Below are positions 38,601 through 51,516 of a DNA stretch of 64,000 bases, piece by piece. How positions within the stretch are numbered: position 1 is the stretch's first letter; each line of letters begins with the position of its first letter. The DNA lies in NCBI RefSeq assembly GCF_002443255.2, contig NW_019211460.1, positions 38,263,498-38,327,497 on the forward strand. Direction: 5' to 3'. The position numbers and the translations under genes were made by a program. The notes beneath the pieces are model-generated. The model worked only from the letters and a program-made list of their open reading frames with translations. It was not told the DNA's origin and did not search any database. Source of the stretch: Varroa destructor. Its lineage: Eukaryota; Arthropoda; Arachnida; Mesostigmata; Varroidae.

Positions 38601-40472
38601 AAGGATTCTATACAAAAGGAGTTACCTGTACAAATACAAAGCATAATATGTACCGTGGTGCTCTTCGTTGCAACCTAAAATTGAACTATTTTTTCTCTAT
38701 TTGTTCACTAAAGCAATTTTAAAGTAAATATTATGTTTTCCGGTTAGATCAGAATTCATACGACACTCGTAATTTTACAGGAGGTTTACTGTGAGTACTG
38801 AATCTACATTACACACCGGATTGTAATTTAATATAATACCAATATCAAATATTTTTTAACGCAGGTGGTGTCGAGAGCTGTAAAGTGAAGATGCACCAAA
38901 GCAAGCTTTCTAGCACACGTGTATGATTATCTTTATATTTATCTCTGACTTTCCGTGTAATGTATCGAAAGTCGAAATGAAAAACGTGTTACTGAATCTC
39001 GATTTTCTTTACTTTTCGGAACGGAATAAAAAATTTGAAGCGTGAGTTTAAACAAAAATTCGAAAAATGGGAAGGCATGGATGTCTTCAACATGCTAAAA
39101 CACCATACTGTAGCCAAAAGGGAGCTTACATGCAACTATTTGCAAAAAAAGTCTGTTACTATTTAGGTAGTGCAGAACTTACACAACCCCCATTCTCAGA
39201 GCAAGATTCTGAATTAAATAGTTGTTTCAATTTGGAATTGACGAAATATAGCTGTAAGATTTATAATTATGCTAGAATCAGCGGACTTTCATCTTCATCC
39301 TCCGAAGTTTCTTCCCAGATAACAAAGCTACTGAACTGCCCAACAAGACAACATAATAAGTGTCTATTATAGACCTACTGCTAGCGAATAGTCGATTGAT
39401 GTCGCACCGTGTGCATCCCGAAAGGCAATGGACTCGGTCGCCTGGGTGAAAATGAGCAGTCGGTAGCTAGTTGTCGTTTACGATTGAGCCGTGTGTCTTG
39501 TTATATCTAGGTTGTATGTCTCGAATGTAGGTTATATGGGGCCAAAACTAGCTTTCATAACCGATTACGAACCTACGCAGAGAATCGGTTTTGCATGTAC
39601 AAATTTTCGTTTAAAGTCAAAACAATTGTTTAGACTTTTTTTTTTTTTAGTGAATAAATGCGGCGTCATTACTTTGCGTCAAAATTTTCATATATAAATG
39701 TTCATGCAAAATTAAAGTCTAGGGCTCTTGATGATTCTCAGAACATCTATACCCTAGCTGTCATATACTTATCCGAAACCACAATTTCAATCATTTTTTT
39801 GTTGTACTTTTTCTCTGCAATGGCAGCCGTTTTGGCGGACCTGGACATTATTCCACTATAAGAACTTGTGCAACCCCTTGCAAATTAGTTGCTTTGGTCT
39901 ACAGTACCTATGTATGTTAGAAAAAAGAAGTGCAGTATATAATATTTAATCTTTTAACTCAGTCGAGTTTAACTGATTCACATACGAGTGGTTGGTGAAA
40001 ACACAAGAGTTATTTTTTTATGGCTTATAACAGCCTAACTGCTTGGTACTCAAAAACCTACGAGAACGGCTACTGCATAACAAAATAAACTACTATTTTT
40101 TTCCGAGGCACATCAGATAGCCCTTTTCACATCAGATGGGAGAAAAACTCCTAATTCATTATCAGCGGAAAATAGCAAAATGTCATACAAATGTAGGTAA
40201 ATATTTACTATCACAAAAAAAAAACAAAATCTTCAAACTTTAGTGGCGTTGCAAAAACGGCATCACTACATTAAATGAAACATATGTATATTGTTGTAAT
40301 TCTTATTACATATTACGGGGTAATGGCCTAAGACGCGTGATCAGCCTGCATGCAAGTGTCACCATAGATGTCGCCATCTTTAACGCTGCTGACAATTAAT
40401 TTATGCGAAAGTTTGTAGTAGTAGCTAAGGGCTTCTATTGACTCCACGCTTTGCCAGCAGTCGCTGTACATC

Positions 40473-40711
40473 TCTAACTTTCGCCAGTTTTAATTAACAA
40501 AAAAGGCAGAGAATTTTCCGAAATTGAAAATGAAAAAGACCTCTTTTGTTTCAGCTTTAGGCACTCTGAAGGTGTCGAAGCTCGCGGTTTAGCTGTCACC
40601 TCCTTGCACCACAAGGCTGGCATCGCCGCGTTTAGTGATGACTTATTTGCTTTCTATTTAAAGTGCCACGCCGCTGACGCTTTTAGAAACTGTATTACCG
40701 TTTCGTTAAAA
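40473..40711 (+). other. Candidate orphan exon
   Basis: An open frame of about 79 codons with no Met start ends at TGA 40,711. A strong acceptor (ctcttttgtttcag, ending 40,554) would open an exon reading FRHSEGVEARGLAVTS... to ...RNCITVSLK, about 51 residues, in a GC-richer patch. No upstream exon was found and no family recognised. It could be a terminal exon or chance. Confidence 0.2.
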
Positions 40712-42995
40712 TGATACATTTTTTGCAGAATAGCTCAGTTTCACCTCTGTCGAATTGTGTCTAGAAATTTCATTGTATTCTTCGGGGACGATTACAGTTG
40801 TACATCTTTCAACGTGTCTCTCAGTATATCGGAGCACACGATTTAACGGTAGGAAAGAGTGGCCAACAGTCGAAAAGATCAGCTGCATCTTTTGTATCTG
40901 TTCAGGTGCGTGATTTCTCAACCAAAACAAGACTATGAAGAGCATTGTTGAATTCTTCTTTTAACCAGGATATACGTCATATACAACGCCGTACAACATT
41001 AACGTTTTCAAGGTCTGTGTCATAGCGTTGCTAAAACACAACTGACGCAACAATGCTTAAGTCCTTTTGGAATTTATGACTCTACACATAGAAAAATACG
41101 TTGTTTCTAGCTAAGTGCGCTTTAGAGTTTCCCACAATAGTTCTCAGACCGTAACAGTACAATTATCAGCCTTGATAAGCAACCTGTTTATTAAGGATTT
41201 AAGCTTTCTTGACGAAAGCTTTTTTAACACTTTTCTAACAACTAAAAGTGGCAATTTTGAGGCCCTTTGGAATCTTGATGATTTTTTCACGAAACGCAGT
41301 CGCACGATTCTTATGTACGCGCAGTTGTGATCTCAGTTATAACATAAGGGTATCGCACGTTACGTGTTAGACTGGTTTGATGATCCTGAGACATCGAGAA
41401 AAAATGTCTTGCGTTGGAACACAAAGGGCAATGCTGTAACATATACTGATACGCTTTTAGAATAAGAACTCTTCCATTCATAGGTGTACAGCCAGGCGGT
41501 GATCGTTAGACAACATCCAGAGTTGCTCTGTGTTTAACTGCTACGACAAATGCACTGGACAGTGTGATTTTTCACTAGCGTTATGTTAGCTGAAAGCCGG
41601 GAGTTCACGAGGACTGCTAAATCAAATTACGGCTGGTGCGCACCGAATTAGATCGTCGATTGCCACCTCGGTTCTCTCTTGGCAAAATATTTTTAAAATA
41701 AAAATGTTTCATCATCCGTTTCAGTGGACATTCGGGATGCCGAAAACGCTTAGAAACATTACCGCGCACACATGAGTAACTTCTCCGCTCTCCATGCAAG
41801 AATAATACTTGGCAGTCATTTGTCCGGCTTCATCACATTTGGAAGCTGTGTATGCTCTTTGGATTTGATGCACAGCATAAGGAAAAAATCTTCGTGCCGT
41901 TGGATATTGCTAGAGATGTAGAAGCCTTCGTTGTTTTTCCATAGTATTGTATAATTGTATAATAGACACGTTAACTGCACGTTAGATCAGGATGGCGGCA
42001 CTCTGGAATATCTGCTAAGTGGATGAATGTCTAGATTATAAACAGAGAAAGAAATACCGCTGGAATGCATTCCATATAATAAAAAAATAAATAAGTGTTT
42101 GTAATAATATACCATTCACAAGCACGATACGCGCCAATGAATGTACCTAGAGGCACTTCTATTGGCCCATGTAGACAGAAGACGTAAAGTATCATTGTTG
42201 GAAGTACACAATACCTACAGTATTGAACGAAAAAATGGCCGCTCTGCTAGAATAACGTCTAGAGACCTTTGTCACTTTTTCGTTTCCTTTTCCATAGTTC
42301 CCTCTGACTCACACGTTTTCGCTCTTTTCCTCTTTACACCTGATCAACTACAGCGATCAATGATCGCTGTCCCATCATCCAGTCCTATGGACTTCTACGA
42401 TTGAACCGAGCACAGCTCTAAAATGATCAGAAAGGTTTTTGTCTTTACTAATGTGTAAACAAACACCACACACAAGAATTACGCCTGATTTGGGACGTTC
42501 ATGGTACACTCTTACCTCTTTGATCTTTGCCGCAAGAACGTGTCACATATCAACCGGTTGACGTTTCCTCAGAGAGCTCATAATCATTAAAGTATACTAC
42601 ATGTTGCATGTTATTTATTTATTTGCATTACCCTGGTATTGTAACATATGCCCTTGTATATTGTGAAATTGCTCAGTTACGTCGTATTTGTTACGACATT
42701 CATTCTAACTAAAAGGTTTAGAAGAAATCTTGCAGTGTAACAAGAGAGGTAAGGTTTGGTGTCAGTTAGCTGATTTTAAAAACGAATTTGAGTCGATCAT
42801 CGCCGGGACCAGTATCAAGCGGTAATTTTGACTACAAAACTAATATAGATCAATTTTTTTCTATACTTAGATTTTACACAGTGATAAAAAATATTTTCAG
42901 CTACGGGTAAAATATATTATTTCAATTTCGACGATAATGTCAGTTTTGCTGCTCGGAGATTTATATATACATACATATATATTCTTCTTATTTAT

Positions 42996-43023
42996 CTTAC
43001 TTATTAAATCTTACTTATTAAAT
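42996..43023. repeat. 14-bp tandem repeat, two perfect units
   Basis: cttacttattaaat occurs twice in a row, after a TA/CA-rich simple stretch. Confidence 0.9.
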
Positions 43024-43716
43024 CAATGAATTAGACGACTGCTTCAATCGCGAAGCCTATTAAAAGTCGATTGAAACCAACCTCGACACATGTGTTTGCC
43101 TCAGAAGTTGGCTGGACCGACTTTGTTCACCCGAGTTGCTGAAAGAGAGTCAATCAGTCAACACTGAAAAATTACGTACTCATATTATACAATGCACCAA
43201 AAAGCGATATTTAACGCGAGATTAGAGCTGGCTGAGCTCTCTGGCGTACACACTAGAACAAACTTGACAAAATGACTGCTGAGGGGTAGTGGGTTAGGTA
43301 ATAGGTGGTAATTGCAACGATTCAAATGTTGTTGTGTACTCGTTTTATAGTTTTTTTTAATCTAAGTGATTGAATCAGATTATATAAACTAATTCACGAC
43401 GGATTCATCCAGTTTACTACTAAAAGTTTATGCTTCCAGACTAATTAATATGTTCAAATCGACCCCGTAAATCCGTCAGATTGGGCAGATTCTTAGGAAG
43501 CCGCTAGAGTTTTAGTCTGGGGAAAACTATGCATAATATGATGTTAATTGAATAAATATTTTTTCGGAGTGGAGTTTTTCCCGTAAAGAGTAAGATGATT
43601 ATTTTTAGCAATTTACTTGACAGCCCTTAAGAGTGAAAAGATCAAAAACGACTAAATTAAAGTTGACTGTCGGAAACATTATTGCATGGGCCATTCGTTG
43701 TAGCACTATCTTACGA

Positions 43717-43997
43717 TTTAGTGGTAGAATGGTGATTTTTGCTTTAATAGTTGGGAATCAATGAACTATGATTCACCTTTGTTAAAATTTTTCAAATGAA
43801 TAAATGTGAAGATAGTATCTTTTTCTCATAGTGGGTAATTCGGGTAAGCTGATCGCATTCAAAGATTCATTTGACAATCGCTGCGAATTTCTCAAAGGTT
43901 TATATCCGACAGTTATTTGCCTTTATTGAGTCTACAAAGTGGGCACAATGCGATTTTTCACACGTTGCTGTTTAGTCGCAGAATGGTGATTTTTGCT
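43717..43997 (+). repeat. 27-bp direct repeat, 254 bp apart
   Basis: tttagt-NNN-agaatggtgatttttgct occurs at 43,717-43,743 and 43,971-43,997, with two mismatches, both within NNN. Nothing obvious joins the copies. Confidence 0.85.
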
Positions 43998-46019
43998 GAT
44001 ATTCTTGGAACGTGTTAAATGCTAGAACAGGACGATGGTAACCGATTAACGGCAATGGATATACGGGATACTTGACACATAATAATCGATTATTGAAATA
44101 TTTTAACATGATAATGGAATCACTGTAAATTGTAACGGACGTTCTATAATTTAGACTGCCAGTCATTAGAACAGGGTAATGAAATAACTGCACCGGCTAA
44201 CAGAGTTTCTGAAGAAAAATAATAGATTGACTGAAGTATAAAAATGAATCACTGTAATGGCATAACTGTAATTGTATAACGAAGCTGGTGCTGCAGGATT
44301 TAAAGATAATTTTAACCGGATAACCGTTAAGGTATAGAAATTGAACTGAGACAACAGCGATACAAATGAGTTAAATCAAGGACAAAACAGGTGCGGGGCG
44401 AAGGCTGCAGGTCTATCGAGTATTAAGCTAGAAGGTGAAACAAAAGAATTTTCTTTATAACCTTTATATTTTCTTCGTAAAGTGCGTGGTTGACACGCGG
44501 ATTCATGAAACAAGGAATGGAAGCGATACCGAATATAAAATCTACATATTAGATCACTTTCCGACACGGTCGTCCCAATCTAAATAACTCTTAACGAATT
44601 CGCTCGCAGGCGCAGTTGAATTAACTAATTAAGCATCGTGATTCAGATCAGAATAAAATATTTTCACTTCGCCGGCCTAGGAAATAAAAAAAAACTCACC
44701 CTCTTCTCTTACTGCACACTTTCGCGTAAAGTAATCCATCTAGCTCTAATATGTTTAGTCAGTCATCGACCAACATCGATCGACATTTGGCAAATAATTT
44801 ATTCTTCTGTGACTCGATCTAAAACATTGTTAAAAGCTCAAGTTACCGGAGCAGTAAATCGATATAATCTCCACATGCAAAAATATATGTCAGTCACTGA
44901 TCTGTTTAACTTAATAACAAAAGAACTGCAGGAAATGAGCACTGTCAAGATGAGCAAAAATTTTCCTTTAGTCATTAATAGCTGCATCGCATCATTTATA
45001 GTATAAAGGAAACCCTGTTTTGGAATATAAGGATTGCTAAGTGGTACAAACTCTTAATGTATAACCATCTTCAACGTAAAAATCTGAGTATTATAAATAT
45101 AGGCTTCGTGTAAAAAGTCTAACAATTTTTGCAAATCTATATGTAAATCTTATAAGAACTTCTTATAAGAGGTTCAGCATTACACGTAAACCATCATTAA
45201 ATTGTTGTTCGTTTTATTAAGAAATAGAGAACCCAATATGAAAATTGCACCAAAAACGTACCAAAAAGTATCCACGGTCTTTCTGCCATGTTACTCAGAT
45301 CATGAATATGTTATAACTATTTAATGATTGTAAAAATGTAATGTTAAAAAATTTAGTAGAGTTAAAATTGTAAGGTGTGCGTGACAGCCATGGACGTATG
45401 CTAGAACGTGACACCGTGTATTTTTTCTTTTAGTTTCTCCAGTTAGGAATTCAGGGTCGACCTGCTTTGTTGCCAATTAGGCCATAGAGTGTTTGCCCAC
45501 AAATCAGAACAAGTTTATCAAACTACCCGGGACGTACAATCCTGCCTTCTATTCTCCGTCGGCGATGGGGCCAGAAGTACAGACTCCTTACACTATCTGA
45601 AATATTTCTGGGTGCCGACATAACTTAAAACACACCAATATAGTCCATTGAAAGCTGCAGACGTCTTACAAATAGGCTTCCTTGATGTCCGAGGCCGGCT
45701 TATCTCAATGAATTATGGAAAAAAAAAGCCTGAGTGTGCTTATTTAAGTAACCTACAGGTCCTAAATGTTAGAATAATTTGCACTGACGTACACTCTAGA
45801 AATGTTATTGTATATTGTTAATCTATAAAGGCTTTTTTTTCAGTAGATATTCATTTGGCTAAGTTTCGCGATGTCAAAATAGGAAAGCATGATTAGAGAA
45901 TATCGAAAAAGATATGTTATATATTGAACTTTCATATTAAACTCTTTTGTTCAGAATTGGTGTTTTGCTTATACTGATTAATCTGATGCTGCCTTGTCAC
46001 ATTCCGGCATACTATTAGT

Positions 46020-49000
46020 TAAATGAAAACAGAATTAGTTTGCCTTTTTTGTATAAATACATCATTTGCAGTGGTTGTCGTCTGTCAACCCCTACATTTT
46101 CTCATATTTTATTGTAGCTTGCTTCTCGCATTCTCTTTATATCAACAAGTTTCTCTCACCCATACTTTTCTCACCCTTCTGGCTACTACTATATCATTAT
46201 CGCATCTCCAATTTTTCCATATCTTCCTTATAGTCCTTTTTCTGTTTATTGTATCATTTTTTCATGCTTTGTGTTATCATTTTATCATTTGCTTCTGTCA
46301 CACTTCGTTCCCGCGGAAGGGCGGCCAACAAGTTGTCTTTCGCGCCAGTTCTGACTACTTTTTGCTGGTCACCGATTGTCTCTCCTCCGTCATACATTAG
46401 TTTTGTGTTCGTCCTTCTGTGTAAACGCATGCGTAAACGTATTTCAATTTTAACCTATCCTCGTGCTTATTTCATCCTAATACGATGGTCCCTGCAACGA
46501 ACTCGAGATAGCATTTATCTGAGACACCCTGACACCGCTATTCGCACTAGACCCCCTTATTTTCTAGCCTCAGACATGAAAATAATCGTTTTGATATAGA
46601 ATAGAAGGTGAAAAAGACTTGTAGTCAGTCGTTCGTTCACTCAGTGAGGCCTCGAATTTTCGTTTCAGGACCCTTACTTTCTCCTAGAAATTTTCATTCT
46701 ATACTTCCACAGACTTATGCCTACCATGTGGTTATCTAGTATCGTTCCAGTTACCGGTTTCCTCTCAGAGTTAAAGACCGCACACGTCGTTGTTGGCTAA
46801 CTTTTCTGCTGGTTCCTGCTTGTCGCGCTGCGTCAGCTGTATCAACTTGAAATCAGACATCTTTAGAGAGTTCACTTCACCCCTTGTAAGTCGCACGTCC
46901 GAATAATATGCGAAAGGATTATGCTGGCATGATTAACGTTGTCTAGAAGAAGCGATAAGATGGATCTACTCACTGCGTACTCGCAGTTTCACCATCGACT
47001 GCAAACTTGAAGCACTTATCCAGTCTTCTGTGGTATCGGCCCAGTGAATTGTTACTAACCATTCTATAGTCTCTACCGTAACCGTTATCTGTCAACTGTC
47101 ACGAAATCATGGAAAATAGTTTCCCGGTGGTGTTACTTTAGATCTGCATCAGAGGATTTGCTTTAAAGGTTAATATCTAATTTTCATTTTATAATTGTCG
47201 TTATTGTCTACACGGCATGTTTGCTTCATGTACTTAGAAAATATACTTCATTTCTCTCTTTTGCTAATTTTAAAGCGTCTTAAAGTACGCTTTATTTTCA
47301 ACACCATTGTCGGCATTTAGTCACCATCGTCGCTAATTTCGATAGTAATAGTAATAGTCGACGTTTCATAAATATAGCTGTATTAATATCCGCCTCATTC
47401 CAGTTACTCTCCGCACTACCCACTGCTGCTTAACATGTTTTCGGTTATAGTTCTCTTGATGCAATACCTATATGTGCAGTTTCCGCTCACTTATCAGCAT
47501 ACTCCTAGCTGTCCACTGGCTTTATTACACTTGACTCGTATTCCCTATAATTTTTTTTACTGTGTTGTACCATATATGGTATTGATACATATCTGTTACT
47601 TACGTTTATATATATTTACTACAGTGTACACTCTTGATAATTCCAAAATGCCACCCGCTTTTTATAGTTTGCTTGTTCGTCGAGCTGTCAAGCTGATTTT
47701 CGCGCATAGAAACTGCATGGTGAGTTGTTGTCAGCATTGTATTGTTGTTCTTCAACGTTCGATTGTTTTGCTCCATCCATACCTAGGTATGTCTGCGTTC
47801 GTCTAAAAACCTCTCCTCCTGAATTTTGGACTACTTAACCTCGCCCCGTATGAAGGTATCACATCGTGGATCTAACGTCACTACAACGACACAGCTAGAA
47901 GTGACTCGGGCGAAATCACTTCTCCTGCTTCGTCGCTCATGTTATTGTTGTTATCTCTGCGTTTCTAGGACTGTTTTTGTTACTGCTGTGTTGTTGAGCG
48001 TATAGCCGATAGCACTTTCGCGTGCAAATCATATACCAACTTGAACTTACCCATTTGGGGCTTATTTGATCGTCACTTGATATTTTTCCCTTATATTTCC
48101 CTTAATATTTTCACCTTCTCGAATACAATCAACGTAGTTCACTACATGTCACCTTCGCTCGCAATAGTACTGTTCCATTGTCAGTAATATTGATACAGCA
48201 TTGTCAATGTGGCAATTAACTTTCACATTCCATCAACTTCACTTACTCTTATCCCATTATGCATCGTATTTTCAAGCTACTATCGAACTAACTATATCGC
48301 TCAACATCATTATTTCTAACAAAATTCTTTTTTTTCTCAAATAACAAACACCATTTCTGATCATAGATGCGTAGCCCATTGTTCGGCGACAGAGTAGCAT
48401 TTTAGATCATCTATATTACTGTGTTATGCATAATAATAATAATAGTAATTATATTTCATATATAATGGTCATCATCATTACGATATTCAAGCGGTAAGGT
48501 GGCACGCACAGCATGCTCCGGACGTCTATTATGGCCATACCATACCGCACCAAGCAAGCCATCAATTAATCGATGTTCCTTTAAACAACATTCTCATGAA
48601 GCGGGTTTTCTCATTTTGTAAGCCTTCTTGCACTCCGCTGGATCTATTGACACTTCTTTCGTTTTCCTCTTATGCTCGGGTATTGATGTTGTCGCTGACA
48701 TCCACGAGAGACAAAATCAACCTTATACTTCTACTACCATCGATCAAACAGATTCTATTGGCGACTTGTAAATTCTATCATACTATTACGATTAGCAGTG
48801 TTCCTTGTATGCTCTGAAATCCTCGTCGCTACAAAACATCTACGCACAACCGCGCGTTAACTTCATCATAAACTTGATATTATATCGCATCGAGCAGTGT
48901 ATTTCGAAAAGAACATTGACTAATTATTAGCAATGCATTTCCACAAGTTATCCTATGCATAATTATGACTTACGAAACTGCTGCAGTTTTCGAATGTTAT

Positions 49001-50367
49001 ACTCTGGTAGCAATGCGTTTTTCTTACGAATCAAGTACGAACCTGAATCGAGTACGTTACTCTTAGGCACACATGTTATTTTCCTTCCGTCCTATCTTGA
49101 TCCCTGCCAAGGGGCTCTCCAATAGCAACATGCGCAAGATCCCTGCACTATCGATGTATTTATGTGTCGACCTGTCCAGGAGGGCAGCGACTCGTGCTTG
49201 AGCGGTGACTACTCTCAATGTCAGGAATAATCTAGTCGTTGATCCATAAACGACTTGGTTGGTATATTGCATTGCGTTTTATCTGTTTGTTAATAGTTAC
49301 CATCGATCGGTGGTGTGCATGCAATCCGGAAATTCCCGGGAACGACCACATTATTTGTTTCTAGCAACTTAACTATAGTGAACAAGCTTTCTATCGTTAT
49401 TTCAGAATGAAAGGACGCGTAAGCAGCGTCAGATCCAAAATCGTTGTTTTGTGCTGTTCAAAGTATTAATGAAAAATGATCAAGATCGACTTTTTATATA
49501 CACGGACTACGTTTACTTTCTTCCTCTGGCTTGAATTCCTTATTGTCACCGTCCGTCAGCAACGTAAAACATACAAGAAGAACGAATCGAACAAATCCGT
49601 TGTTATGACCACGTCATAGAGATAGCGTGCGCCAAACCAGCACTCCGAAAAAAACTTCCCTATATGTTTGCACATTTCCGCACCGGCATCCCCTACCGAA
49701 GTATTATTTTGAACCGTAAGAAGCTGCCCCCTTTTTATATTATTGTTATGTTTTGTTTATCAGTCTTCAACATTTTTCGAGTCATTGTCTCATCACCTGT
49801 TGATCGTTCCATATTGTCTGTTACATCTCCTATTTATCTCGTACTCTTTGATTGCTTGTTCTCATCGTGCTCTCAGTCTCTTTATCGCTGCGTAGCTTTC
49901 ACAAACTGTCTGGCCGTTTTATGAAACTAGAACGTTGTTCTTCTTCTAGCATCGTGTCGTAGCATCTTGTAACCTTACCCGTTTAGCCCCACTCACACAG
50001 CACCAACCTTACGAATCCTCCCCTATCCTTCTCGCTCCCAATACTACAGACAAAAGCCGCCCTTTAACTCTAATCGAACTCCATATATCATCTTACATTT
50101 CTCGAAGGGTAGTATGCTTCCGTTGAGAATAAACTAAGGTTAAAGAAGCTAACTACACCATCGACCTCACTTTACCCTTATTGTATATGACAGATTCATA
50201 GCCTTTGTTGCCTCCACCGCGGCTTCGTCATGTTCCCACTTGAATCATTGTAGATGTCATTGCGGCCATCCCTGATTGATCCACCTGTCGACGTTGGTGA
50301 TGGGCGATGGGACGTTCTTATGATACGCTCTTAAGCGGACCGAGAAGGGTGTTTACTGACGACAGCT
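46020..50367 (-). other. Strand-asymmetric tract, possible long 3' UTR of the TIAR gene
   Basis: From about 46.0 to 50.3 kb the plus strand is visibly rich in T and C, so a minus-strand RNA would be rich in A and G. It starts right after the TIAR stop codon and ends near 46 kb. Long open frames on the plus strand (such as 46,023-46,400 and 47,435-47,806) are runs of Leu, Phe, Ser and Ile caused by this bias, not genes. TIA-family mRNAs often have long 3' UTRs, which makes this a reasonable but unproven reading. Confidence 0.4.
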
Positions 50368-51516
50368 TTACTGAGTAGGATACTGCTGCTGGGGTGGATA
50401 CGGGGGCATGGGCATTGGGCCTGCGCCGGATGGGCCTCCCTGCGGCATTCCCATCATCGGATATTGCTGATAGTATTGGCCATACGGCGCTGCTGGCGAA
50501 TACATCTGGTTCATGTAATCGCCGCCCATCTGATTCATCTGGGGATGATATCCCCCGTCGACGCGTCCATAACCCGTATACCAATAGTTCATCTGGTAGG
50601 GATCACCGTAAGGATAATGTTGTTGCGGTGGCTGTTCCTGCTCTTTTCCCCAGCTACATTTAACTGGTTGACCACCTAGGTCCTGGTTGTGTCGAGCGAC
50701 GATAGCCCGGCACGCTGACTCCTTCGCACCAAACTTCACGAACGCGTAACCTTTCTCTTTGAACACACGAATGTCAATGATTTCTCCGAACTCCTCAAAT
50801 GCTTGACGAAGAGCGTCTTCCGAAGATGCAGCCGGTCCTAAGCCACCGCAATAAACGGTACAGTTAGTTGGCGATGACTGATTATAGACTTCGTCATAAC
50901 TCAGATTTTTGTGATGACCACCATGGCCGCCGTGTGCGAGAGTTTCATCTTTCTGCATAGGCTTACGAGTAGCCCAGTTTGTGCGAATCGCGCGACTGCC
51001 TAACCACGAACCATTCATCATTTGAATTGCGTTTTCGGCATCTTCTTTGTTCATAAACGAAACAAAACCGTAGCCTTTCGACTTTTGTGTGGCCGAATCC
51101 TTGACAACACGACAATCGGAGATTTCACCGAAGGGCGCGAATGCCTCACGAAGTTCATGCGTCTCTACCTGTGGCGAGAGATCACCGACGAAGATGTGAT
51201 GGTGTTTGGATGTGTCCTGTCGATGATGTGCCTGGTTGTGCTGGACCGCGGAAGAAGCCCAGTTGACGCGTAGCTCCTTGCCGAGACACATTCTCTGGTT
51301 CATGGCAGTCAGTGCAGCGCTTGCGTCCGTATGATTGACGAATTCGACGAAAGCGTACGGATCGCCACCGGACTCTGTGATAATCTTACAGCCTTGAATA
51401 GGGCCGATTTGACCAAACAGTGCTGCCACGAGCTCATCCGTGACGCCCGATTCGAGGTTGCCGACGTACAGCGTGCGCGGCTGGTCCACGTCGGCCGCTC
51501 CGCCTGCTTGCGACAT
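50368..51516 (-). CDS. TIAR: TIA-1/TIAR-type RNA-binding protein (Drosophila Rox8 homologue), intronless coding region
   Basis: One uninterrupted frame of 382 residues. RRM1 is at about 15-86 (RNP2 LYVGNL, RNP1 DPYAFVEF). RRM2 is at about 107-182 (RNP2 IFVGDL, RNP1 KGYGFVSF, then AIRTNWATRKP). RRM3 is at about 218-290 (VYCGGLG, KGYAFVKF, then VKCSWGKE). Residues 293-382 are a Q/Y/G/P/M-rich prion-like tail. Three RRMs with this order and the SWGKE ending are diagnostic of TIA-1/TIAR. The family binds U-rich RNA, guides 5' splice-site choice, represses translation and builds stress granules, moving between nucleus and cytoplasm. The start is Met 51,516, in line with other family starts; upstream in-frame codons lack a better Met. 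Vertebrate and insect genes have many coding introns, so the intronless form is odd: either intron loss or a retrocopy. No break is seen, so it looks functional. Confidence 0.94.
   Translation of the reverse strand: MSQAGGAADVDQPRTLYVGNLESGVTDELVAALFGQIGPIQGCKIITESGGDPYAFVEFVNHTDASAALTAMNQRMCLGKELRVNWASSAVQHNQAHHRQDTSKHHHIFVGDLSPQVETHELREAFAPFGEISDCRVVKDSATQKSKGYGFVSFMNKEDAENAIQMMNGSWLGSRAIRTNWATRKPMQKDETLAHGGHGGHHKNLSYDEVYNQSSPTNCTVYCGGLGPAASSEDALRQAFEEFGEIIDIRVFKEKGYAFVKFGAKESACRAIVARHNQDLGGQPVKCSWGKEQEQPPQQHYPYGDPYQMNYWYTGYGRVDGGYHPQMNQMGGDYMNQMYSPAAPYGQYYQQYPMMGMPQGGPSGAGPMPMPPYPPQQQYPTQ

Larger units (their letters stand above)
35228..46019. other. Gene-poor AT-rich intergenic DNA
   Basis: No supported gene was found. 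The first few hundred bases probably include the 3' UTR of the 102-aa gene. Open frames of 100-122 codons (37.75, 39.07 and 44.64 kb) have no recognisable domain. Listed separately are a hairpin, a 14-bp tandem repeat, a 27-bp direct repeat and one candidate exon. Confidence 0.55.

Noticed and set aside
43281..43330. tRNA-like A and B boxes (tagtgggttagg ... gattcaaatg)
   Set aside because: The boxes are too close together and no arms pair; weaker than the three listed copies.
44638..45006. 122-codon plus-strand frame
   Set aside because: Starts at GTG rather than ATG, AT-rich composition, no recognised domain or splice sites.
46023..46599. Long plus-strand frames of about 116-125 codons
   Set aside because: Residues are mostly Leu, Phe, Ser and Ile, as expected from pyrimidine-rich DNA read by chance; no domain or start context.
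47435..47806. Plus-strand frame of 123 codons with hydrophobic stretches
   Set aside because: Same pyrimidine bias; the apparent membrane spans follow from T-rich codons.
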